A stretch of 16,557 nucleotides of DNA, taken from assembly GCA_943326315.2 (NCBI GenBank), contig CALPSU020000017.1, forward strand, positions 1 to 16,557, given 5' to 3'. The stretch comes from Chryseobacterium gleum. GTDB taxonomy: Bacteria > Bacteroidota > Bacteroidia > Flavobacteriales_D > Crocinitomicaceae. The notes beneath the pieces are model-generated. The model had not been told where the DNA came from, did no database searches, and worked only from the letters and a program-made list of their open reading frames with translations. The position numbers were made by a program, and so were the translations under genes. Shown here piece by piece: positions 8,241 to 14,473 of this stretch (position 1 is its first letter; each line of letters begins with the position of its first letter).

Positions 8241-8270
8241 CAAAAATAGTTAGTTTTTCGAGAATAACAA
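8241..8270 (-). promoter_or_regulatory. Promoter of the SRP RNA gene
   Basis: On the minus strand, TTG (8270-8268), a 19-nt spacer and TATTTTTG (8248-8241) match the Bacteroidota consensus TTG-N19-TAnnTTTG exactly. The -7 element ends 4-5 bases before the GGGG that opens the RNA's terminal stem (8236), which is the expected distance to a transcription start. Element, spacing and product end agree with each other. Confidence 0.75.
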
Positions 8271-8354
8271 CCTAAACATTAAATAATTTTCAATTATTAA
8301 CCTATGGTTATGTATATAAATAATTTAAGCATTCATTTTGTAAATTAAATCCTA

Positions 8355-8384
8355 TAAAAAAAGTCCACCTTTAATGGATGGACT
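8355..8384 (-). terminator. Intrinsic terminator of the ferredoxin gene
   Basis: On the minus strand AGTCCATC pairs with GGTGGACT (one G-U pair) around a short loop, spanning 8384-8362, and is followed by seven T (8361-8355). It begins about 20 nt after the ferredoxin stop codon. A GC-containing stem plus T-run is a textbook rho-independent terminator. It isolates the ferredoxin transcript from the SRP RNA gene, which lies further along the same strand. Confidence 0.85.
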
Positions 8385-8404
8385 CAAATTTTAAATTGTT
8401 AATC

Positions 8405-8752
8405 TTATAAATGCATAAAATCTTTCTTCGCTAATAATTCTTCTTCGGACTCTCTATAACCAGGGTCATCGATGCAGCAATCTACTGGACAAACAGCTGC
8501 GCATTGAGGTTCATCATGAAATCCAACGCACTCTGTACATTTATCAGTTACAATAAAATAAACATCCATATCTTTTGGCTCAAAAGGTTTATCTGCTTCA
8601 AGATCATCACCATCTAAAGTTGTAATCATACCTTTAAGAGATGTTCCATCAGAATAACGCCATTCAGCGCCACCTTCGTAAATTGCATTGTTTGGACATT
8701 CTGGCTCGCATGCACCACAATTAATGCATTCGTCGGTTATCATTATTGCCAT
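8405..8752 (-). CDS. 2[4Fe-4S] ferredoxin, Allochromatium (Alvin) type
   Basis: A 115-residue soluble, acidic ferredoxin. The first cluster motif is C9-x2-C12-x2-C15-x3-C19-P. The second is C72-x2-C75-x8-C84-x3-C88-P, with the eight-residue insertion between its second and third cysteines that marks Alvin-type ferredoxins. C92 and C93 follow; C93 or C92 may be an extra non-ligand or an additional site. About 50 residues (20-71) separate the motifs, far more than in a minimal clostridial ferredoxin, so the two halves flank an inserted segment rich in Asp and Glu. It should be a low-potential electron carrier in the cytosol; the partner is unknown. It is divergent from the LuxC-family reductase, and I recall that pairing in other Flavobacteriales genomes. 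It has its own promoter and terminator, so it is a single-gene unit. Confidence 0.9.
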   Translation of the reverse strand: MAIMITDECINCGACEPECPNNAIYEGGAEWRYSDGTSLKGMITTLDGDDLEADKPFEPKDMDVYFIVTDKCTECVGFHDEPQCAAVCPVDCCIDDPGYRESEEELLAKKDFMHL

Positions 8753-8791
8753 TTTATCTTATATTAATTTTTGTTATATTTTTTTAATACG

Positions 8792-8799
8792 CAAAGATA
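8792..8799 (-). promoter_or_regulatory. -7 promoter element of the ferredoxin gene
   Basis: On the minus strand this reads TATCTTTG followed by CG, a perfect TAnnTTTG element. Transcription would start near 8786, giving a leader of about 30 nt before the ATG at 8752. No clear TTG is seen 19-21 nt upstream, so the -33 part is weak or absent. Confidence 0.6.
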
Positions 8800-8886
8800 G
8801 GAAGCTAAAATGGATTTAGATATTGATTTCATTAAAAAAACAATGTTTTTCTCGTAATATTGATTCTTAGAGGTTAATTTTACGGT

Positions 8887-9930
8887 GTGAAAAGAGAAAA
8901 TGAAATACAAGGTTTTGTTCAATTAGGTAAATTGATGACCGCACTAGGTAATGAAGAAACATGGTCTGGTTTTTCAATAGGATCAACCGAAATCGAATAT
9001 CAAAAACTACAAGAAATAATTAACAAACAATTTGTTTTAAACGGATGGTTTTCAAAGGAAAACGTATTGCAATCATTATCTTCATTAGGAAACCAATTAT
9101 CTAAAGAGAATCTTACTACTTGGTTAAATGATTACACGTATACCTCCACCCCTAAAAGGATTGGAATTATTATGGCTGGTAACATTCCATTGGTTGGGTT
9201 TCATGACTTTCTATGTGTATTACTTTCAGGAAATAACGTCGTAGCGAAACTTAGTTCAGACGACAACACACTTTTGCCAGCACTTTCTGAATTATTAATT
9301 CAATATGCCCCATCGTTGAAAAACAGAATTACTTTTTCTTTTGGAAAATTAGGTGAAATTGATGCGATAATCGCTACAGGAAGTGATAATTCAACTAAAT
9401 ACTTTGAACAATATTTTGGCCACTACCCTCACCTATTTAGAAAAAACAGAACTTCAATTGCTGTAATAACAGGAAATGAATCGAAAGAAGAATTAACAGC
9501 CTTAGGAAAAGATATTTTTAGTTATTATGGATTAGGATGCAGAAATGTATCTCATTTATTAATACCTAAAGATTTTAATTTAAATCGTTTTTTCGAAGCA
9601 ATTGTTGACTACCATCCTATTGTTAATCATCATAAATATGCAAATAATTACGATTACAATAAGGCCGTTTATTTAATGAATTTAATGGAGTTATTGGATA
9701 ATAATTTTGTTTTACTACGTGAGTCTGAAGAATTATTTTCTCCTTTATCGATGGTTCATTATCAGTATTACGAAACTCAAAAAACAATCGATAATTTCTT
9801 AGAATTTCAAAAAGAAAACATTCAAGCTATTGTTGGTCATAACTACATTCCTTTTGGTGAAGCACAATCACCAAAATTAAACGATTATGCAGATGGTGTG
9901 GATGTTATGAAATGGCTGAATAATATTTGA
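8887..9930 (+). CDS. LuxC-family acyl-CoA reductase
   Basis: A 347-residue cytosolic protein of the LuxC/aldehyde-dehydrogenase-like family. Recognisable parts are the nucleotide-binding region RIGIIMAGNIPLVGFHDFLC (91-110), NVVAKLSSDD (117-126) and the segment YYGLGCRNVSHL (213-224), where Cys218 is the probable acyl-accepting residue. In luminous bacteria LuxC reduces acyl groups to aldehydes with NADPH. No luxA, B, D or E is near, so here it is presumably a general acyl-CoA or acyl-protein reductase of unknown substrate. The start is GTG at 8887: an in-frame stop lies at 8875-8877, no other start codon fits between them, and residues 7-20 (IQGFVQLGKLMTAL) look like part of the conserved N-terminus, which excludes the later Met. 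It is divergent from the ferredoxin and converges with the DjlA-like gene, 26 nt apart, with no obvious terminator between. Confidence 0.85.
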   Translation: MKRENEIQGFVQLGKLMTALGNEETWSGFSIGSTEIEYQKLQEIINKQFVLNGWFSKENVLQSLSSLGNQLSKENLTTWLNDYTYTSTPKRIGIIMAGNIPLVGFHDFLCVLLSGNNVVAKLSSDDNTLLPALSELLIQYAPSLKNRITFSFGKLGEIDAIIATGSDNSTKYFEQYFGHYPHLFRKNRTSIAVITGNESKEELTALGKDIFSYYGLGCRNVSHLLIPKDFNLNRFFEAIVDYHPIVNHHKYANNYDYNKAVYLMNLMELLDNNFVLLRESEELFSPLSMVHYQYYETQKTIDNFLEFQKENIQAIVGHNYIPFGEAQSPKLNDYADGVDVMKWLNNI

Positions 9931-9956
9931 TATTGAATATTGAATTATTTATAATT

Positions 9957-10748
9957 TCATGACTTTATTAGAAATTCATATGCTTCTTGTATTTTTAAAA
10001 ATCGTTCTTGAGCCAATCTTAATTCGTTTTCCCCTTCTTGGATAAATTTATCTGGATGATGAATCATTGCTAATTTTCTATATGCTTTTTTTATTTCTTT
10101 TAGAGTAACGTTTTGATTTAATCCTAAAACATTTAACGCATTTTCCTTGTTCGTCATATTAGAACTTGAAAAATTTGATTTTGATTCTGCTTTAAAATAG
10201 ATAGCCAAAATTGTATCTAAATCATTTTGATCTAAATTTAATTGCCGAACTAACTCTCTTAACAACCATAATTCATTTTTAACTAATGCACCATCTATTT
10301 TTGAGATAGCAATCAATAAATTAATAATTTGAAGTTTAGCTCTATCTTCTTTTACGTGTTCATTCAACCAAAAACAAACTGTATCAATTTGAATTGGATG
10401 TTTTAAAAAAAACTTTAGAGAAGCGTTATAATCAAAATTGCAAGTTGAAAATTCTTTTTTAACAAAACTAGAAATATACATCGATTTAGCTGCAGTATCA
10501 CGATTGTCTCTTCGTATAATATTTGCAGCCAAAGAAAGGTAAGCAAGCAAAAGATTGTCCCGATTAAAAAATAATTTTGTTGGAAATATTCCCTTTTTCC
10601 AATTTCTATTTTTAAAGCGGTCTTTTGTTAGTACAAAAGATAATATGCCTATACCAATTAGAATTATCCCAAGCAGATAACTACCGACTAACATTTCAAA
10701 TTCACTCGGTTGATTTGGAATTTCAGGAAGTATCACAAGCTTCATCAT
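9957..10748 (-). CDS. DjlA-like membrane-anchored TerB/J-domain co-chaperone
   Basis: A 263-residue protein laid out like E. coli DjlA (271 residues). There is one glycine-rich transmembrane helix at about 20-40 (VGSYLLGIILIGIGILSFVL), a TerB-like helical domain at about 60-185 with the segment LLIAISKIDGALVKNELWLL, and a C-terminal J domain at about 203-263. The J domain has ALNVLGL, KAYRKLAMIHHPDKF with the HPD tripeptide at 231-233, and QEAYEFL. HPD stimulates Hsp70 (DnaK) ATPase; the membrane anchor would place this activity at the inner surface of the inner membrane. It follows yidC on the same strand, with a terminator hairpin in between that ends only 17 nt before this start, so read-through or a very compact promoter must drive it. 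Two adjacent ATG codons (10748 and 10745) could each be the start. Confidence 0.85.
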   Translation of the reverse strand: MMKLVILPEIPNQPSEFEMLVGSYLLGIILIGIGILSFVLTKDRFKNRNWKKGIFPTKLFFNRDNLLLAYLSLAANIIRRDNRDTAAKSMYISSFVKKEFSTCNFDYNASLKFFLKHPIQIDTVCFWLNEHVKEDRAKLQIINLLIAISKIDGALVKNELWLLRELVRQLNLDQNDLDTILAIYFKAESKSNFSSSNMTNKENALNVLGLNQNVTLKEIKKAYRKLAMIHHPDKFIQEGENELRLAQERFLKIQEAYEFLIKS

Positions 10749-10763
10749 GCATTTAAATATAAT

Positions 10764-10795
10764 AAAAAAAGCTACCTCAATCGAAGTAGCTTTTT
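10764..10795 (-). terminator. Intrinsic terminator after yidC
   Basis: AAAAAGCTAC (10766-10775) and GTAGCTTTTT (10786-10795) form a 10-bp stem extended by three more pairs, with a tetraloop. On the minus strand it is followed by further T residues, and it starts about 18 nt after the yidC stop. The A/T ends are symmetrical, so it could work in both directions, but only the minus-strand pyrG-yidC transcript reaches it. Confidence 0.82.
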
Positions 10796-10812
10796 AAACT
10801 TAAAACTTAACA

Positions 10813-12672
10813 TTATTTTTTACGAGCATTTTTTTGTTCTTGTTGTATTTTTTGCATTTGCTCTAAACGCTCTTGAAATTTTGATTTCTTTTTAACAGTC
10901 GTTGATTTTTCTAATTTCTTAGCTGCCATTTTAGCTTTCAATTTATCTTCGTCAACGAAAAATTGTTTAATTGCAACCATCATTAAAATTGAAATCAATG
11001 TTGAAATAAAGTAATAGTAACTTAAACCAGCAGAATAATCATTGAAAATAAAGATCATCATTATTGGAAAAATATACATGATTACTTTCATGTTTGGCAT
11101 ACCTGGTTGTTGAGGTTGTTGAACATTTCCACTGTTTAAATACGTATAAACCAAAGTTGTTGCAGCCATCAATAGAGTGAATAAACTCATGTGATCCCCA
11201 TAAGGCCAAATGCTTACTCCAAAATTCCAAATTGAATCGTATGAAGACAAATCTTCGGCCCAAACAAATGATTTTTGTCTCATTTCAAAAGCAGCTGGAA
11301 AGAAACGGAAAACAGCTAAAAGAATCGGCATCTGAATCAACATTGGTATACAGCCAGCTAATGGACTTGCGCCTGACTCACGATACAATGCCATCATTTC
11401 AACTTGTTTTTTCATAGCATCATCCTTATTAGGGAATTTAGCATTTAACTCGTCAATTTCTGGTTTTAAAATTCTCATCTTAGCAGAGGAAACATACATT
11501 TTCCATTGAATTGGCATTAAAATTAATTTTAGAACCAATGTCAACATCAAAATTGCAATTCCAATTCCCATTCCAGTGCTAGCGAAAAAACTAAAAATTG
11601 GTTCTACAGCATACATATTAATCCAACGGAATAATCCCCATCCAAAATTGATAATATCATCGTATCCTTTATCGTACGATTTCAAAACTTTAAAATCATT
11701 TGGTCCAAAATACCAATTTAAGTTAATCGTTGCGTTCTCTGCATTTTTAACATTTAAATTAACAGTTGCAGAATAATCTTTCAAATGAGAATAAATTCTG
11801 TCGTCTCCTTCTTTATAAGTTTTGATATTGAATTTTGATCCTGTTTTAGAAAATCCATTATCCGAACGAAGAATAGAAGAAAAGTAACTTTGTTTAAATG
11901 CTACCCAATCAACATCTTCTTCTGCTTCTTGGTAATCATCTGCTGTCTCACTTAAATAATCAAGTCCTTTTTTATTATTCATGAAACAAACAGTAGAAAC
12001 CATACGCTGAGATTTAAATAATCTCTCTGTTTTTCTAAATGCAGTATTCCATTTCATTTGAATATTTTGAGCCGTAACTTTTCCACCAAATCCATTTAGA
12101 TTAATCGAATAATCTAAGTCGTAAGCATCTTTTTTCAATGTATACACATACTCAATAGACTGACCTTTACTTGGTGATACAGTGAAAATAATAGAATTCT
12201 TTGTTTGTTTTTTAACTTCAAATCCTAATTTTCCAGTTCTAAAATCTTTCCCATTTATTGGGAAAACCAACTCGTTTGAAGCATCTCCGTCTTGAAATAA
12301 TTTCAAAGGAATTTTCTTTCCTTTTTTCTCTGCGAAATCTTTATACGATTCAAATTCTTTTAAATAAACAGCTGCAACTTTTCCTCCTTGAGTAGAAAAA
12401 TCAACAATTATTTTTTCATTTTCTAAACGAATTAATTCCCCTTTTTCAATAAATAAAGGACTTGAATCTTGATTTTTACTTACAGATTTAGGAGTTTTAA
12501 CTTCTACCTCTTTCGTTTTTGCAACTTTTGATTTAGCTACTGATATTGCTTCTTTCTTAGCAGCTTCTTTTTCTAATTTAGCTTTTTCTTCTGGTGTTGG
12601 TTGATTTACAATTGTAAAAACAGAAAGAATTAAACCAATCAATACTAGACCAAATATACTTTTTTTGTCCAT
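10813..12672 (-). CDS. yidC: Membrane protein insertase YidC
   Basis: A 619-residue inner-membrane insertase with the Gram-negative YidC layout. It has an N-terminal transmembrane helix (5-23), a Lys/Glu-rich linker, a large periplasmic beta domain (about 75-330), and the conserved insertase core (about 350-575) with helices near 366-390, 438-458, 495-512 and 530-570. Core motifs include SSAKMRILKPEI (395-406), GASPLAGCIPMLIQMPIL (434-451) and the SAGLSYYYFIS region (547-557). The hydrophilic-groove arginine (R366 in E. coli) corresponds to Lys382 in LVLKLILMPI, so the positive charge is kept. A strongly basic C-terminal tail (575-619) could contact ribosomes. YidC inserts proteins from SRP/Sec or alone. 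The gene starts 3 nt after the pyrG stop, so it shares pyrG's promoter; a terminator follows. Confidence 0.95.
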   Translation of the reverse strand: MDKKSIFGLVLIGLILSVFTIVNQPTPEEKAKLEKEAAKKEAISVAKSKVAKTKEVEVKTPKSVSKNQDSSPLFIEKGELIRLENEKIIVDFSTQGGKVAAVYLKEFESYKDFAEKKGKKIPLKLFQDGDASNELVFPINGKDFRTGKLGFEVKKQTKNSIIFTVSPSKGQSIEYVYTLKKDAYDLDYSINLNGFGGKVTAQNIQMKWNTAFRKTERLFKSQRMVSTVCFMNNKKGLDYLSETADDYQEAEEDVDWVAFKQSYFSSILRSDNGFSKTGSKFNIKTYKEGDDRIYSHLKDYSATVNLNVKNAENATINLNWYFGPNDFKVLKSYDKGYDDIINFGWGLFRWINMYAVEPIFSFFASTGMGIGIAILMLTLVLKLILMPIQWKMYVSSAKMRILKPEIDELNAKFPNKDDAMKKQVEMMALYRESGASPLAGCIPMLIQMPILLAVFRFFPAAFEMRQKSFVWAEDLSSYDSIWNFGVSIWPYGDHMSLFTLLMAATTLVYTYLNSGNVQQPQQPGMPNMKVIMYIFPIMMIFIFNDYSAGLSYYYFISTLISILMMVAIKQFFVDEDKLKAKMAAKKLEKSTTVKKKSKFQERLEQMQKIQQEQKNARKK

Positions 12673-12675
12673 TTC

Positions 12676-14289
12676 TTATTTTTTATTATATGTGATTGAT
12701 GCGTTAATAAAAGCAACAAAAAGAGGGTGTGGATTTGCTACTGTACTTTTATATTCTGGATGAAATTGAGTTCCAACAAACCAAGGATGGCTAGGTATCT
12801 CAACAACTTCAACTAAACCTGTCTCTGGATTTTTACCTGTCGCAATCATTCCTGCTTTTTCAAAATCTTCTAAATAAGCATTATTAAACTCAAAACGATG
12901 TCTATGACGTTCGTATATTAAATCGGTATTGTATGCAGATGAAGAATTAGATTCTGGTTTTAATTGACATTTGTAAGCTCCTAAACGCATCGTTCCTCCC
13001 ATGTTGGCGATACTTTTTTGCTCTTCCATCATACTTATCACTGGGTATTTAGAATCTTCCGCAATTTCTGTAGTATGAGCATCTTGCCATCCTAATTCAT
13101 GTCGAGCAAATTCAATAACAGCACATTGCATCCCTAAACATATTCCAAAGAATGGAACTTTGTTTTCTCTTGCATAACGAACTGCTTCAATTTTCCCTGA
13201 TATTCCTCTAGAACCAAAACCTGGCGCAACTAAAATACCATCTAAACCATCCAATTCTTCTTTCAAATTGGCTTTCGTTAATTTTTCAGAATGAATCCAT
13301 TTAACATTCACTCTACAATCGTTTGCAGCTCCTGCATGAATAAATGCTTCACTAATTGATTTATAAGAATCTTTTAATTCAACATATTTCCCTACTAAAC
13401 CAATATTCACTTCGTGTGTTGGATTATCAACTAATGCCAAGAATTTTTTCCAATTATCTAAATCTGGAATTGATTTACTTGAAAGACCTAATTTTTCTAA
13501 AACTACTTTATCAAGTTCTTCTTTCTGCATTAATAATGGGACTTCATATATTGTACTCGCATCTCTTGCTTCAATTACAGCATTCATGCTTACATTACAG
13601 AATTTCGCAATTTTCTTACGCAATGTAAGATCTAATTCATGCTCTGTTCTACAACATAAAATATCTGGCTGTACACCTAATTCTAATAATTGTTTTACAG
13701 AATGTTGGGTTGGTTTTGTTTTTAACTCTCCTGCAGCTGCAAGATAAGGCACTAATGTTAAATGAATTACGATGCAATCATTTTCAAATTCCCACATCAT
13801 TTGACGAACAGCTTCAACGTATGGAAGTGATTCAATATCGCCAACAGTACCACCTATTTCGGTAATTACAATGTCAAAAATTCCTTTTTTGGAAAGTAAT
13901 TGAATTCTCTCTTTTATCTCGTCAGTAATATGTGGAATTACTTGAACCGTTTTACCTAAAAATTCACCTTTGCGTTCTTTTTCAATTACGGATTGATAAA
14001 TTCTTCCTGTTGTAACATTATTTGCTTGAGACGTTGGAACATTTAAAAAACGCTCATAATGACCTAAATCTAAATCCGTCTCAGCTCCATCATCCGTTAC
14101 AAAACATTCACCATGTTCATAAGGATTTAATGTTCCTGGATCAATATTTATATAAGGATCTAATTTTTGAATTGTTGTTGAATAACCCCTAGCTTGCAAC
14201 AACTTAGCTAATGAAGCGGCAATTATTCCTTTACCTAAAGACGAAGTAACCCCGCCTGTTACAAAAATGTACTTTGTTGAATTTGACAT
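12676..14289 (-). CDS. pyrG: CTP synthase
   Basis: A 537-residue enzyme from the ATG at 14289, the normal family length. It makes CTP from UTP, ATP and glutamine. The N-terminal synthetase domain opens with KYIFVTGGVTSSLGKG (6-21), the nucleotide-binding loop, followed by QKLDPYINIDPGTLNPYEHG (41-60) and EIGGTVGDIES (144-154). The C-terminal class I glutamine amidotransferase domain has GICLGMQ with Cys384, and GTQFHPE with His510 and Glu512, so both half-reactions are intact. A longer frame start at 14322 would add 11 residues (MRPVVTFHKLY), but that ATG overlaps the -7 promoter element at 14320-14327 and the added sequence is unlike the family, so 14289 is preferred. yidC follows after 3 nt. 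The divergent neighbour is the SprB-repeat gene. Confidence 0.96.
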   Translation of the reverse strand: MSNSTKYIFVTGGVTSSLGKGIIAASLAKLLQARGYSTTIQKLDPYINIDPGTLNPYEHGECFVTDDGAETDLDLGHYERFLNVPTSQANNVTTGRIYQSVIEKERKGEFLGKTVQVIPHITDEIKERIQLLSKKGIFDIVITEIGGTVGDIESLPYVEAVRQMMWEFENDCIVIHLTLVPYLAAAGELKTKPTQHSVKQLLELGVQPDILCCRTEHELDLTLRKKIAKFCNVSMNAVIEARDASTIYEVPLLMQKEELDKVVLEKLGLSSKSIPDLDNWKKFLALVDNPTHEVNIGLVGKYVELKDSYKSISEAFIHAGAANDCRVNVKWIHSEKLTKANLKEELDGLDGILVAPGFGSRGISGKIEAVRYARENKVPFFGICLGMQCAVIEFARHELGWQDAHTTEIAEDSKYPVISMMEEQKSIANMGGTMRLGAYKCQLKPESNSSSAYNTDLIYERHRHRFEFNNAYLEDFEKAGMIATGKNPETGLVEVVEIPSHPWFVGTQFHPEYKSTVANPHPLFVAFINASITYNKK

Positions 14290-14319
14290 GTATAATTTAT
14301 GAAATGTAACTACGGGGCG

Positions 14320-14327
14320 CAAAGTTA
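14320..14327 (-). promoter_or_regulatory. -7 promoter element of pyrG-yidC
   Basis: Minus-strand TAACTTTG followed by CGCCCC, a perfect TAnnTTTG element. Transcription would start near 14314, leaving a leader of about 25 nt before the ATG at 14289. No TTG is seen at the -33 position. The element covers the alternative ATG at 14322, which settles the start choice. Confidence 0.65.
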
Positions 14328-14473
14328 CTATATTCCTTTAAGTAGAGGGTATGTAATTTACTTTTTTTACTTTTTATTTTTTAGGTTTTATTAACAATTT
14401 TAACTAGAAAATAATATTTAGTTTTATATATCACACAATTATTTACTGGATATCAACACTTTAAAAGCGAAAA

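Noticed and set aside
8298..8310. Small inverted repeat TAACC-TAT-GGTTA between the SRP RNA promoter and the ferredoxin terminator, considered as an operator
   Set aside because: It is only 5 bp per arm with a 3-nt gap and has no second copy; chance cannot be excluded.
9931..9956. Repeated ATATTGA units between the convergent LuxC-like and DjlA-like genes, considered as a terminator or repeat element
   Set aside because: There are only two or three short AT-rich copies and no stable hairpin; it is too little to call a functional element.
13356..13628. Open reading frame of about 90 codons on the + strand inside pyrG
   Set aside because: It is antisense to the well-conserved CTP synthase and encodes no recognisable protein.
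14340..14473. Promoter or regulatory hairpin for the SprB-repeat gene, including AACTA/TAGTT arms at about 14402-14423
   Set aside because: No element fits the TTG/TAnnTTTG pattern with proper spacing, and the hairpin arms are only 5 bp. Nothing could be supported.
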